A DNA stretch of 50,150 nt from the NCBI GenBank assembly GCA_002725995.1, contig PBRQ01000034.1:1-50150 (forward strand), written 5' to 3'. Under the pieces are notes generated by a model. The model was given only the letters and a program-made list of their open reading frames with translations. It was not told the DNA's origin and did no database searches. Numbering within the stretch: the first letter of the stretch is position 1; the number at the start of each line of letters is the position of its first letter. This document shows, piece after piece, positions 25,440-34,542 of the stretch. Position numbers and translations under genes: made by a program. The stretch is from Gammaproteobacteria bacterium (GTDB taxonomy: Bacteria > Pseudomonadota > Gammaproteobacteria > Pseudomonadales > Azotimanducaceae).

Positions 25440-26312
25440 ATGAACAATGGAAAAGCGAGCCCAACCTCCCATAACTATTTTTCCCAGAGACTGCGGCTGC
25501 ACTACCTTGACTGGGGTAACCCTGATGCACCTCCCCTGTTGTTAGTTCATGGCAACCGTGACCACTGCCACAATTGGGACTGGGTAGCCCAGGAACTGTG
25601 TTCCGAGTACCACATCATCGCACCGGACTTCCGTGGGCATGGTGATTCTGCCTGGGTTCTGGGTAGCGCCTATAGCCACAGTGAGTATGTATATGATCTG
25701 GCCCAGTTGATTCATCAACTAGATCTCGCGCCGCTGAACGTGATTGCGCATTCTCTGGGCGGTGCGGTGGCGCTTCGTTATGCGGGAACCTATCCGGATC
25801 ATATTAACAAACTGGTCGCCATTGAGGGCATGGGCGGCCCCTGGTGGATGTACAAGGATAAATCCGTACATGAACGGATGCAGGAGTGGATCGAGCAAAA
25901 TCGCAAGATATCCGGCCGCCTTCCCAAACGATACAAAACCCTTGAAGATGCCTACAAGAGAATGCATGAGGCAAACAGTCATCTTCGTGATGATCAGGCG
26001 CGGCACCTGACAATTCACGGCTGCAATCAGAATGAAGATGGTACCTATTCCTGGAAATTCGATAACTATACCCATGTAATGTCACCCTATGACATGAACC
26101 AGGAGCAGACCCATGAGTTGTGGGCGAGAATTCATGCGCCGATTCTTCTGGTCAGTGGTAGTGAGAGTTGGCATGCTCGGATTGCAGAGGATCCGGTAGC
26201 TCATTTCCCCAATGTCCGCCATGAACTAGTTGGTGATGCGGGGCATTGGGTGCATCATGACCAGCTCGATAAATTCCTGAGCATGACGAGAGATTTTTTC
26301 GAGGAAAGCTAG
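25440..26312 (+). CDS. Alpha/beta-hydrolase
   Basis: 290 residues, cytosolic. Typical features in order: YLDWGNPDAPPLLLVHGNRDHC (oxyanion-hole region HGN), PDFRGHGDS, and the nucleophile elbow AHSLGGAVAL with Ser near residue 107. A C-terminal HWVHHDQLDKFL region holds the catalytic His. The acidic residue is not certain (LVSGSES block). The substrate is unknown. A palindrome and TATACT precede it. It is divergent from the DUF1631 pseudogene and convergent with the nucleotidase gene. Confidence 0.88.
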   Translation: MNNGKASPTSHNYFSQRLRLHYLDWGNPDAPPLLLVHGNRDHCHNWDWVAQELCSEYHIIAPDFRGHGDSAWVLGSAYSHSEYVYDLAQLIHQLDLAPLNVIAHSLGGAVALRYAGTYPDHINKLVAIEGMGGPWWMYKDKSVHERMQEWIEQNRKISGRLPKRYKTLEDAYKRMHEANSHLRDDQARHLTIHGCNQNEDGTYSWKFDNYTHVMSPYDMNQEQTHELWARIHAPILLVSGSESWHARIAEDPVAHFPNVRHELVGDAGHWVHHDQLDKFLSMTRDFFEES

Positions 26313-26324
26313 TCCGTGGAAGAG

Positions 26325-27686
26325 CTATTCTAAGCCGTTATTTTTGATGTGCTCTATCACAACATCTCGTACAAGTATGCCGAGGTCATTCATATGAACT
26401 GCAGTTCCGAAAGCCTTGACCGCATGCGCGCCAATAAAACTGTTGGTCGCCACTAGGTAGGTTTTTTCAGTGCTGATTGATTTGGTGCTGGGGTGTGACT
26501 CACGTTCTCGTTTCAGTAGCTTGAGGTAGTCGGACCCCTTGATTTTCAGGGTTACAAGACTATTGGCAAATGGCTCGATGTTCCATATATGCCTGGCTGT
26601 GATGGACCCAGCGGGAATTGAGTCCCGGATGCCACCACTGTTGTAGTAACCAAAGTCAGCCTTGGCAGTATGGCTAAGTACTTTTTCGAACATTGCCTGA
26701 ATTTCACTGGCTGACATTTTTCGGCTGGATCGGGTGATCTCCATATCAACCAGGTCCTCGACCTGTTCTTCAAAGAAATTCACTCTGTCCAGAACAACGG
26801 GGTCTGGCAGGGGCAGACTTGCTGCCGGGATGAGCCTGCTACTAAATTGGGTCACTGAATTTTTGTCCGTATCGACGGTCAATTTCAGAAGGCCGACCTG
26901 GGTGCCATAGCGATGGGCCTGAGTAACATAGGTTGAGTCTATTTTGACAGGAGGATTGACGTAGGTGTGTGAGTGTCCCCCTATGATCAGATCAATTCCG
27001 GAAACAGCATCGGCAAGGTCCTTGTCTTCCTCGTGACCTAGGTGGGAAAGGACTACGAGCAGGTCAACATCAGATCGCATTTTCATCACTTCTTCCTTGA
27101 CGACCGTTTCCGGATCAAGAAAGGTTAGACCGGCATTGCCAAGTGGCGTGATCATGCTCGGTGTCTTCTGTGTAATAACACCAATGAAGCCAATTCTTAT
27201 TCCTTTGATCTCCAGGATGTAGGTGGCCATGTCAGCAATCAGATTGCCCTCGGGGTCGAGCGCGTTTGAGGCCAGCAGGGGGTGGTTGGCGGTTTCCCTG
27301 AACTTCAGAATTTCTTTGTAGCCATGATCGAACTCATGGTTCCCTAGTAGGCCCACGTCATAGTTCATCAGGTTCATCACCTCAAAGATGGGCAAACCTT
27401 TGAACATGGTTGATACAGGTGTGCCGGAGATGGCATCCCCGGCGTCCAGGAAAATAACGCGTGGGTGACGCTTGCGTTGCTGCGATACAAGTGCACTGAT
27501 ACGTGCCGCACCAGCGTAATTCTTTTCTTCCTTTATATGACCGTGGAAGTCATTGGTGTGCACGATGACCAATTCAAGTTGGTCCGCTGTTGTGGCTGGA
27601 GAAAAACTACCCAGGAAGAGGGTGCAGAAAATTGCCAGGCGTAAAGCATGCAGATGATTCAGGAGGGAGAGTCGACGCCTAGCCAT
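26325..27686 (-). CDS. Periplasmic 5'-nucleotidase/metallophosphatase (UshA-like)
   Basis: 453 residues. The N-terminus has basic residues, then LAIFCTLFLGSFSPATTA, a signal peptide. Metal-binding motifs are IVHTNDFHGHI (about residues 41-51), LDAGDAISGTP, LLGNHEFDHG and GGHSHTYV. The C-terminal nucleotidase domain has YNSGGIRDSIPAG. This is the two-domain bacterial 5'-nucleotidase family that releases phosphate from nucleotides outside the cytoplasm. The start overlaps the stop of the esterase gene upstream by 8 bp, so the two are probably translationally coupled and used together for nutrient scavenging. Confidence 0.93.
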   Translation of the reverse strand: MARRRLSLLNHLHALRLAIFCTLFLGSFSPATTADQLELVIVHTNDFHGHIKEEKNYAGAARISALVSQQRKRHPRVIFLDAGDAISGTPVSTMFKGLPIFEVMNLMNYDVGLLGNHEFDHGYKEILKFRETANHPLLASNALDPEGNLIADMATYILEIKGIRIGFIGVITQKTPSMITPLGNAGLTFLDPETVVKEEVMKMRSDVDLLVVLSHLGHEEDKDLADAVSGIDLIIGGHSHTYVNPPVKIDSTYVTQAHRYGTQVGLLKLTVDTDKNSVTQFSSRLIPAASLPLPDPVVLDRVNFFEEQVEDLVDMEITRSSRKMSASEIQAMFEKVLSHTAKADFGYYNSGGIRDSIPAGSITARHIWNIEPFANSLVTLKIKGSDYLKLLKRERESHPSTKSISTEKTYLVATNSFIGAHAVKAFGTAVHMNDLGILVRDVVIEHIKNNGLE

Positions 27687-28779
27687 TTTCAGGTACTTGC
27701 AGTTGCGCGTTAAACCAGTTGATCACTTTGTGGTTCTCAGCCCTGCAATAGGTGTGAGACAGGCCTTCTATGGGTCGGAATATCAGGTTTGCACCGGCAG
27801 CCTCAAGCTCGCTCTTCGCCATATATGCGGTTTCAATTGGAAACATCCAGTCGAGGGTGCCATGAACCAGGTAGATTTTCCTGTCCTTAGCAAACTGCAT
27901 TTGTCCCTGCATCGGGAGATTCGGGTGCAGTACGCCGGAGAATGGAGCCAGATGTGTGAAGGGTGAATTTTCGTTTAGCCCGGCGAGGAGGCTGTAGGTT
28001 GCGCCGTCTGACATACCGGTCAGCAAAATATGTTCTTCATCGACATTGCACTGTTGTTTGACGTAGTCCAGCATGGCGAGGAGGGAGCCGAGATCAAGCT
28101 CTTCACCCATCAGTGACCAGGTGTCCTGTTGTGAAGTGGGTGCCAACAGGATAAACCCGCGTGTCCTTGCCTCGCGCAGCCAAGACCACAAAAAGTCAGC
28201 GCCATGACCGCTTCCACCATGCAAAACGACCACCAGGGATGTTTGCTCGGTTCTATCAAGGTACTCCGGCACATACAGGGTGAAGCCACCTCTTTTCTCT
28301 CTTTCGTTCTGTGCATTAAGTATCCCGACCTGCTGACCAACTCTGCCCTGGTTCAGGTTATCCAGAAGTTGCTGATTTTTCCTGGCACCGGGTTCCAGAA
28401 AGTACTGATTCACCGGCGTCATAATATTTGCTAGGGGGTAGATGAACTCCTGTGCCCGGCATTGGGCTCGCATAGCTTTCATCGCCGCGAAGGTATCGTT
28501 GTTATTTTGAGTAATGCCATTGCAGGCGCGAAGGGCATAGGCTGTTCCCTGGTGGAGGCTGTAGCGAAAGGGTTTTAAGTCCTCCGGGAAGTCCACTGCC
28601 TCGAATTTTTCAAGAGAGCCCTGTAATTCTTGTTCGTGTGGTGCAATGAATTCTGCAAGTTGATCGAACTGTGGCGGGTGCAGATTTTGCTGAACCTGTT
28701 CGAAGGCTTCCATCGTCGTGAGTAGTTTCGGTGCCAGATCAGTAATGGCGTCGAGGAGTGGGTCGGTTTCGGAAGGCAT
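27679..28779 (-). CDS. Carboxylesterase/phospholipase-type alpha/beta hydrolase with N-terminal extension
   Basis: 366 residues without a signal peptide. The first 170 residues are helical and unrecognised (DLAPKLLTTMEAFEQVQQN and on). The C-terminal part is a PHB-depolymerase or phospholipase/carboxylesterase fold: LVVVLHGGSGHG (oxyanion region), nucleophile in LLTGMSDGATYSL, Asp in VHGTLDWMFP and His in GLSHTYCRAENHK. It may cleave ester bonds of an unknown substrate in the cytoplasm. Its stop overlaps the start of the nucleotidase gene by 8 bp. Confidence 0.85.
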   Translation of the reverse strand: MPSETDPLLDAITDLAPKLLTTMEAFEQVQQNLHPPQFDQLAEFIAPHEQELQGSLEKFEAVDFPEDLKPFRYSLHQGTAYALRACNGITQNNNDTFAAMKAMRAQCRAQEFIYPLANIMTPVNQYFLEPGARKNQQLLDNLNQGRVGQQVGILNAQNEREKRGGFTLYVPEYLDRTEQTSLVVVLHGGSGHGADFLWSWLREARTRGFILLAPTSQQDTWSLMGEELDLGSLLAMLDYVKQQCNVDEEHILLTGMSDGATYSLLAGLNENSPFTHLAPFSGVLHPNLPMQGQMQFAKDRKIYLVHGTLDWMFPIETAYMAKSELEAAGANLIFRPIEGLSHTYCRAENHKVINWFNAQLQVPENG

Positions 28780-28837
28780 TGTTCTAACTTCAACAGTGAT
28801 AAACTTGAACCTCGACTATACGTTATTTTGAAATCCT

Positions 28838-29494
28838 GTGACCAACTACACCTTCTATATTCCACCACCCTGCAACGAAGCGGTTGAGATTTTGTATGCG
28901 GACGAAGACCTTCTGGTTGTCAGTAAACCAGCGGGACTCTTGTCAGCGCCCGGCAGGATCGTTAAGGACAGCGTTTTGCTTCGTATGCGGGCTGAGTACC
29001 CGGATGTGGCTATAGTTCATCGCTTGGATCTCGATACTTCAGGTTTGCTGGTTTTGTCGCTTTCACAACGCGCTTCCTCTGATCTGAATCGCCAGTTTCG
29101 GGAAAGGGTCATAGACAAGGAGTATGTCGCCCTTGTCGATGGGCTTGTCGCTGAGGACACTGGTGAGGTAGCGTTGCCCATCGCCAGTGACCCAGATAAC
29201 CGGCCCAGACAGGTGATAGACGAGGAGAATGGTAGGTCGGCGCTGACGCGTTTCCAGGTTCTGACGCGAGAGGACAACTGCACAAGGCTCCAACTGGTCC
29301 CCGTTACCGGTCGTAGTCATCAGTTGAGAATTCATATGGCTGCCGTGGGGCATCCGATACTCGGGTGTGATCTCTATGCGACAGAAAATGCATTCCAGCG
29401 TGCGGATAGACTTTTACTGCATGCGGTCCGTCTCGGATTTTGTCACCCGGGTTCAGGAGAAAGGCTGGAATTTGAAAGTAATTCACCTTTTTAG
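28838..29494 (+). CDS. RluA-family pseudouridine synthase
   Basis: 218 residues starting MTNYTFYIPPPCNEAVEILYADE, with LVVSKPAGLLSAPGR, the catalytic HRLDLDTSGLLVL block (Asp in HRLDxDTSG) and GRSHQLRIHMAAVGHPI. It lacks the N-terminal S4 domain, as in RluA and TruC-type enzymes, and would isomerise a uridine in rRNA or tRNA. GTG at 28838 has no evident ribosome binding site, but the downstream residues match the family start. It is divergent from the esterase gene. Confidence 0.92.
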   Translation: MTNYTFYIPPPCNEAVEILYADEDLLVVSKPAGLLSAPGRIVKDSVLLRMRAEYPDVAIVHRLDLDTSGLLVLSLSQRASSDLNRQFRERVIDKEYVALVDGLVAEDTGEVALPIASDPDNRPRQVIDEENGRSALTRFQVLTREDNCTRLQLVPVTGRSHQLRIHMAAVGHPILGCDLYATENAFQRADRLLLHAVRLGFCHPGSGERLEFESNSPF

Positions 29495-29540
29495 GGGAGC
29501 ATGGCGCGAATGCAGTACTCGCACCACGCCAGGCCTTTTT

Positions 29541-29642
29541 CTAGGAACCTCTTTTTTCCTGCTTAGCTTTTCGCTTCTCCTTAAGCGTTCGTTGAGGTTT
29601 GGATCGATCATTTACTTTCTTTTTGTCTCTACCTTTGGCCAT
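29541..29642 (-). CDS. Small basic protein of 33 residues
   Basis: ATG at 29642 follows GGAGGA by about six bases. The product starts MAKGRDKKKVN, continues with RSKPQRTLKEKRKAKQEK and ends RGS. It is over 40% Lys/Arg, with no hydrophobic segment. The lysine-rich pattern KPQ-TLKEKR-AK looks like a family of tiny conserved proteins that are nearly always left unannotated. A nucleic-acid or ribosome partner is a guess. The good ribosome binding site is the strongest evidence. The gene lies between the pseudouridine synthase and the lipoprotein gene, on the opposite strand. Confidence 0.65.
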   Translation of the reverse strand: MAKGRDKKKVNDRSKPQRTLKEKRKAKQEKRGS

Positions 29643-29976
29643 GACTAGTCCTCCAAAGAAGTTTATTTAAGAATAGTTTTGATACTTACAAAGTATGCTG
29701 CTTCATTGCTGTATTCATCCTCTGCTCGGTTTAGAAAGGGACATACTTGAAATATAAGCGGTAGCACGATCTTGAGTGGCGTTACTGGACCTAGCTTGCT
29801 GGTGAACGAAAGCTGCGTGAAGCACGCGCTTATCGAGCAGTTGGCCACGCAAAATGTTGCGTTATTGAGTCATGAACTTCACCGAAGGCATTCACGAGTG
29901 AATGTTTCGCATAACTAACGCTATACTTTCGTTGTGATTCTAAACCAATTTACCCATTTCTGGACATAATTCAACG
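29643..29976. other. Gene-free stretch between small gene and lipoprotein gene
   Basis: About 330 bases without a credible reading frame. The 61-residue ORF on the minus strand has no ribosome binding site and an unremarkable composition. The only structure seen is the inverted repeat and -10-like site described separately at 29889-29927. Confidence 0.5.
29889..29927 (+). promoter_or_regulatory. Inverted repeat CATTCAC-GA-GTGAATG and -10 box before the lipoprotein gene
   Basis: A 7-bp perfect inverted repeat with a 2-bp centre (29889-29904) is followed by TATACT at 29922-29927. TGAATG, a poor -35, ends the right arm 17 bp before the -10 box. An operator overlapping the -35 position is therefore likely. 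The start codon of the lipoprotein is at 29977. Confidence 0.45.
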
Positions 29977-30420
29977 ATGAAGACTCTTTTTGTGACGCTT
30001 TTAGTGATGATGCTGGTGGGTTGCAGTGATCCCCTAATACTGCTCCCCGGGGGACTACTCTCGGGTGAGACGAGGGCAGCACCGGTCAAGTGGGCTGATG
30101 TGCCAGAAACCATTCAAGTGGAGACGCGGCCATCAGACCCTTACTCAATAAACATCTGGGGAGTTGGCATTGGGGAGAATCTGTATATAGCGACTGGATC
30201 CGACGGTACAAAATGGACTGACTTCATTGCGGCTAACTCGAATGTGCGGGTGCGCTTTGATACCTCCGTCTATGAGCTAGTCGCCAGTCGGGTTGATGAT
30301 GAGGCCGAACGAGAGGCGGTTGGTAGTGCCTATATCACCAAGTATGATCTCGATCGCGAGGATAACTGGGTGCTGGACTCGATGATATTTCGCCTTGACC
30401 GGCGGGAGAGGAGCCGATGA
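29977..30420 (+). CDS. Lipoprotein of unknown function
   Basis: 147 residues with MKTLFVTLLVMMLVGCSDP, a type II signal peptide with lipobox LVGC and Cys16. The second residue after Cys is Asp, which may retain it in the inner membrane by the usual rule. The remainder (WADVPETIQVETR, then SINIWGVGIGENLYIATG, and KWTDFIAANSNVRVRFD) resembles a flavin-reductase/pyridoxamine-oxidase-like split barrel of the DUF2255 type. That resemblance is tentative. It overlaps the thioesterase gene by four bases, so the pair is coupled. Confidence 0.72.
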   Translation: MKTLFVTLLVMMLVGCSDPLILLPGGLLSGETRAAPVKWADVPETIQVETRPSDPYSINIWGVGIGENLYIATGSDGTKWTDFIAANSNVRVRFDTSVYELVASRVDDEAEREAVGSAYITKYDLDREDNWVLDSMIFRLDRRERSR

Positions 30421-30827
30421 AGGCTACGATGGAACAGTTCTTGGATAGCTTCAATGAGCTGCCTTACCACAAGATGTTAGGGGTCACGCTGCTGGAACAT
30501 CGCCCTTCCTACGGCAAGATTGTACTGCAAAAAGATGAAAACACACCAACGGGTATTGGTGGCAGTGTTCACGGCGGTGTGCTGGCAGCCATGGTTGATA
30601 TAGTCATGCTGGTCGCAATATTTGGCGATATGCGAGAGGGCGAAGAACCAGCGGGTACGGCGGAACTGAATATCAACTATCTACGCCAGACCCATGGTGA
30701 GCATATCTATGCCGAGGCCAACGTGATCAAACGTGGCCGGCAACTGTCATTTGTTGAAGTCAGTATCACTGATGATGATGACCGCCTCTGCGCCAAAGGT
30801 CAGGTTCTGTACGCGTTTCGCACCTAG
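30417..30827 (+). CDS. PaaI-family hotdog thioesterase
   Basis: 136 residues, cytosolic. LPYHKMLGVTLLEHRPSYGKIVL and the PaaI motif VHGGVLAAMVDIVMLVAI (Gly-Gly then Asp) are clear, followed by TAELNINYLRQTHG and RQLSFVEVSITDD. It should hydrolyse an acyl-CoA or similar thioester. The start overlaps the lipoprotein stop (ATGA), with a strong GGGAGAGGAG site. It is an odd pairing of a cytosolic enzyme with a lipoprotein. Confidence 0.9.
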   Translation: MKATMEQFLDSFNELPYHKMLGVTLLEHRPSYGKIVLQKDENTPTGIGGSVHGGVLAAMVDIVMLVAIFGDMREGEEPAGTAELNINYLRQTHGEHIYAEANVIKRGRQLSFVEVSITDDDDRLCAKGQVLYAFRT

Positions 30828-30846
30828 CCTGGATACCTCGTGAGGA

Positions 30847-32979
30847 CTAGCGCCGGCCCAGGCGCTTCTTCTTGTTCTGCACATAGTCCACGAGGATGTA
30901 TTCCCCGAGGTTGTGGGGGTCGGTGTAGAAGACTCGTCCCCCATTTATCTTTGTTATCTGTTCAACGAACTCTTTCAGATAGTAGCTCTGATCCAGCATG
31001 AAGGTGTTGATGGTGATATTCCTGGTTGTGCATTTGCGAATCGCCGTCAGTGTCTTACCGATTGTTGCCGGTGTTGGCGGGTAGGCAAATACTGGCCGGC
31101 CATTTTCCAGGTGGGCGGTGGGTTCCCCATCAGTAATCATCAAAACCTGGCGGGTTCCCTGTTGGTGTTTGGCCAGTAGTTTCTCTGCAAGTATCAATGC
31201 ATGCTGCATATTGGTGCCCAGCAAATAGTCGTCATACTGAAGATAGGGCAGGTCGTGAGCTTTAATCTCTTTCGCAAAAGCTGAAAAACCAACGACGTAG
31301 AGGCTGTCTCGAGGGTAGGTAGTCGAAATGAGATTATGCAATGCCATGGCAACCTTCTTTGCAGACTGGAAGGAACCTCTCAGTGCCATGGACCATGACA
31401 GGTCCACCATCAATACCGTTGCGGTCTGGGAGATTGATTCGCTGCGATAGATCTCGAAGTCTTCGGTTTTGAGTTGAATGGGGGCGCCAGGCCCCTCTCG
31501 ATCAAGTGCATTTCTGATCGTCCGTGACATATGCAGTTGGAAGGGGTCACCGAACTCGTAGGGCTTGGAATCCTCGATTCGCTCCCCAAACCTGCCCTCC
31601 TCAGGAACCGCATGGTTGCCAAGGCTCTGATTTTTTAGGCGGCGGTAAATTTCACCCAGTGCCTTTTGACCTAACGAGCGAGATCCGCTCGGAGTTAGCT
31701 CATGTTTGTTGCCATCCTTGCGTACGTAACCTGCTTTCTCAAGGACCTCCAGCATCTTCTTCATTTCCTCGAGGTCCTCCCTTGCTTCTTCTCCGAGAAG
31801 CTCCTCGATTTTATTTTCATCAATGGCGTCGATCTTGCCATCATACTGGGCGCGCTGCATATCCTGTTCCATGTCATCCAGTTCTGTCATCTCACGCATC
31901 AGTTCCATGGCAGCCTGCAGATCAATTTCTTCACTGCCGGAGAAACCGTAGCGCTGGCCATTTGGATTAAGAAAGTCCATTTCTTTTGCTAATTTGGCCA
32001 GCTCTGACTCCAGTTCAGGGTCACCAAACTTGCCGGACATCAGTTCCTGCAACTGTTGTTGCTGTTCCGGTGACATGGAGTTGAACAGGGATTGGGTCGC
32101 CGCCATTTGCTGCCGCATCTGTTCCAGCAGCTCATCGAGTGATTTTGGCGGGTTGTCACCAAACATGTCGCCATAATTGTCCATGAACTCATCGAAACCA
32201 GGATCTTCACCGGCAATCCTTTTCACCAGCATGTCGTTTAGATCCTTGACCATATTCTTCATGCGCTTGATGTCACCGTCGGACATTTCCTTAACCATTT
32301 TTTCGATATCTTTGAAGAAAGATTTCGTCATGGCCTGGCGGAGCTGTTCGATGAGTTTCAGGAATTTCTTTTGAGCATCGGTATTGAGGAATTCATACTC
32401 CTGCAGTGCTTTCACTCTTCCTGCAGTGTCATCCGGCAGATCATTGATAAACTGCCTGTTTTGCTCACCGATATTACCCAGCACTTTACCGCTGAAATTA
32501 TCGTTGCCCGCGTCGCTGGTTTCTGGATTGCTGTTCTGGCTGTCCTGTGAGTCTTCCTCCGGTGGTCGATCAGTCGTCAGGCTGTTTTCCAGGTCCTGCA
32601 TCAGGTCGTCCATGAATTTTGCGGATTGATCGTCAGCTTTGTTCTGGTTGATCCAGTCGTCGATGGTCTCTCGCTCCATGCCAAGGATCTCATCCAGCTG
32701 TTTCTTGATATCCTCCATGACACTTCCCATATCGAAGCGGTCGAGGCGTTGTCTGCGCTGCTCTTTCACCTGTCGCATGAGGTCGCGCAGACCCTTGATG
32801 TAGTTGCCATCGGAGGTTTCCATGCCGCGCTGCATCAGGTATCGCATGGCTTGTTCCAGGTCGCCAAATTCCATCAGATCTTCGGATATGGCGGAAAGGA
32901 TGTCATCAGCATCCAGGTCACCTTTCTGTGACCCATCCCAGTTGGAATAGCGGATCAGAGACGTAAATCGGTTAGCCAT
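30847..32979 (-). CDS. VWA-domain protein with long acidic helical N-terminus
   Basis: 710 residues. Residues 1-500 are mostly charged helix, with Gln/Met-rich runs (QQQQLQELMSGKFGD) and acidic stretches. The C-terminal domain is a von Willebrand factor A domain: MVDLSWSMALRG gives the MIDAS D526-x-S528-x-S530, with Thr near 589 (LGTNMQ) and TDGE at 616-619. The protein is soluble. It is encoded 47 bp downstream of a MoxR-type ATPase, and such ATPase/VWA pairs act as chaperones or metal-insertion machines in known cases. The client here is unknown. Confidence 0.9.
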   Translation of the reverse strand: MANRFTSLIRYSNWDGSQKGDLDADDILSAISEDLMEFGDLEQAMRYLMQRGMETSDGNYIKGLRDLMRQVKEQRRQRLDRFDMGSVMEDIKKQLDEILGMERETIDDWINQNKADDQSAKFMDDLMQDLENSLTTDRPPEEDSQDSQNSNPETSDAGNDNFSGKVLGNIGEQNRQFINDLPDDTAGRVKALQEYEFLNTDAQKKFLKLIEQLRQAMTKSFFKDIEKMVKEMSDGDIKRMKNMVKDLNDMLVKRIAGEDPGFDEFMDNYGDMFGDNPPKSLDELLEQMRQQMAATQSLFNSMSPEQQQQLQELMSGKFGDPELESELAKLAKEMDFLNPNGQRYGFSGSEEIDLQAAMELMREMTELDDMEQDMQRAQYDGKIDAIDENKIEELLGEEAREDLEEMKKMLEVLEKAGYVRKDGNKHELTPSGSRSLGQKALGEIYRRLKNQSLGNHAVPEEGRFGERIEDSKPYEFGDPFQLHMSRTIRNALDREGPGAPIQLKTEDFEIYRSESISQTATVLMVDLSWSMALRGSFQSAKKVAMALHNLISTTYPRDSLYVVGFSAFAKEIKAHDLPYLQYDDYLLGTNMQHALILAEKLLAKHQQGTRQVLMITDGEPTAHLENGRPVFAYPPTPATIGKTLTAIRKCTTRNITINTFMLDQSYYLKEFVEQITKINGGRVFYTDPHNLGEYILVDYVQNKKKRLGRR

Positions 32980-33026
32980 GAACGGTACCTTTTGTCACCC
33001 AGTCCTCAAGCGAGAAGGATACTGGG

Positions 33027-34421
33027 TTAACCGCGATAGGTGGTTCGACCTCCCACACGGTCCTTGTTAAGTAACTGGTTGATGTGCAATCCCTCGAATA
33101 TAAACTCTGCTGCTGACGCACGTACGGCGGGGTTTTCCGTATTGGCGAGCTTGGCCACCGGTCCTTCAAGGCCTTCTACGCGCCGGATAATGTCCTGGTA
33201 GTCAGCTGAGGGTATTGATTCGCCCGTTGTCACATGTAGGCCTTCGTCAAACTGCTGGGAAATAAGTTCTGCTTCTTGAAGATCGGCGAATCTTGAATAC
33301 ACCGCTTTGATGGCATCGGAAAACAATTTGTCCATGATTTTATCTTCTCTTCCTTCTTCCATCGCTTCAAACTCAATTTTGCCCTGCAAAGAGGGTACGA
33401 CAAAGGGTAAATCGGAGATTCTCGGCACTACATCCTGCTCGCCGGTCCGAATGGAACGCCTGAGTGCGTTTGCCAGAAGCGCCTCATAGTTGGAAACCGA
33501 AGCCCTCACCGATACGCCTGAGCGCTGATTGATATCCGGAGACTTCCGCGCCTGCTGGGTGATTTCTGCAATTATCTGGGACATGAAGGAGGGTACGATT
33601 TCACGATACTCCCCCAGGTCCAGACGTTGCTGTTCCTGTTCCATAATAGCCACCTCTTCGAGGATGGTCTCTGGATAGTGAGTGCGGATCTGGGATCCAT
33701 AGCGGTCCTTGAGCGGCGTTATGATGCGACCCCGGTTCGTATAGTCCTCCGGGTTGGCCGTTGCAACAATCAGAATATCGAGATCCAGACGCACCTTGTG
33801 TCCGCGGATCTGGATATCGCGTTCTTCCATAACATTCAGCAGGCCCACCTGGATTCTTTCCGCCAGATCCGGTAGCTCGTTGATAGCGAATATACCCCGA
33901 TTGGTGTGTGGTATAAGTCCGAAATGCAGCGCCTCCTCATCGGAAAGGAAGCGGCCTTCAGCAATCTTGATGGGATCAACTTCACCGATGAGATCTGCAA
34001 TGGTGATATCGGGGGTGGCAAGTTTCTCACCATAGCGCTGATCACGATGAAGCCAGTGGATTGGCGATTCGTCCCCCATCTCATCAATAAGTTTTTTGCC
34101 TTCGGCGGTGACCGGTGCGAGTGGGTTCTCAGGTACTTCCACGTTTGAGAGAACCGGGGTGTACTCGTCCAGCAGTGAAGTGAGCCCGCGAATAATTCTG
34201 GACTTCGCCTGGCCTCGCTCACCCAAAAGGATGATATCCTGACCCGATAGAATGGCGTTCTGGAGTTGAGGTACAACCGTATCCTTGTATCCGATGATGC
34301 CAGGGAAACCCTCGTCTTCCTGCCGAAGTTTGACCATGAGGTTGCGGCGCATTTCTTCTCGAACCGGGAGGACCTCATAGCCGGAAGTTTTAAGTTCACC
34401 TACTGTTTTGGCGTCGGTCAC
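33027..34421 (-). CDS. MoxR/ChlI-like AAA+ ATPase
   Basis: 464 residues. Walker A is GERGQAKS at 67-74 and the Walker B region is RGIFAINELPDL, with Asn182-Glu183 instead of the usual Asp-Glu. Sensor 1 is VATANPEDYTNRGR. The helical insert (ADLIGEVDP then LSDEEALHFGLIPHTNRG) fits the magnesium-chelatase I/MoxR group, and the C-terminal region is longer than in typical MoxR. GTG at 34421 follows an AGAGGT site. It heads an operon with the VWA gene 47 bp downstream. ATP-driven remodelling of a partner protein is inferred. Confidence 0.92.
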   Translation of the reverse strand: MTDAKTVGELKTSGYEVLPVREEMRRNLMVKLRQEDEGFPGIIGYKDTVVPQLQNAILSGQDIILLGERGQAKSRIIRGLTSLLDEYTPVLSNVEVPENPLAPVTAEGKKLIDEMGDESPIHWLHRDQRYGEKLATPDITIADLIGEVDPIKIAEGRFLSDEEALHFGLIPHTNRGIFAINELPDLAERIQVGLLNVMEERDIQIRGHKVRLDLDILIVATANPEDYTNRGRIITPLKDRYGSQIRTHYPETILEEVAIMEQEQQRLDLGEYREIVPSFMSQIIAEITQQARKSPDINQRSGVSVRASVSNYEALLANALRRSIRTGEQDVVPRISDLPFVVPSLQGKIEFEAMEEGREDKIMDKLFSDAIKAVYSRFADLQEAELISQQFDEGLHVTTGESIPSADYQDIIRRVEGLEGPVAKLANTENPAVRASAAEFIFEGLHINQLLNKDRVGGRTTYRG

Positions 34422-34439
34422 GTTTACCTCTTGATCCTT

Positions 34440-34467
34440 GGGTTAGAAGCAGCGCAAAAGCTGTCAA
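34440..34467 (-). promoter_or_regulatory. Candidate promoter of the MoxR/VWA operon
   Basis: A perfect -35 (TTGACA, complement of 34462-34467) is followed after 16 bp by TAACCC (34440-34445) as a weak -10. The transcript would begin about a dozen bases before the GTG, leaving just enough room for the AGAGGT site. Confidence 0.35.
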
Positions 34468-34542
34468 TACCAATATAAACAGTTTGCGAACCCAGGTTGC
34501 AAGCACATTTGCCTATAGTGGGAAGCCACGTCAAAGGTGTGA

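Noticed and set aside
29663..29848. 61-residue ORF on the minus strand
   Set aside because: No ribosome binding site, composition like intergenic sequence.
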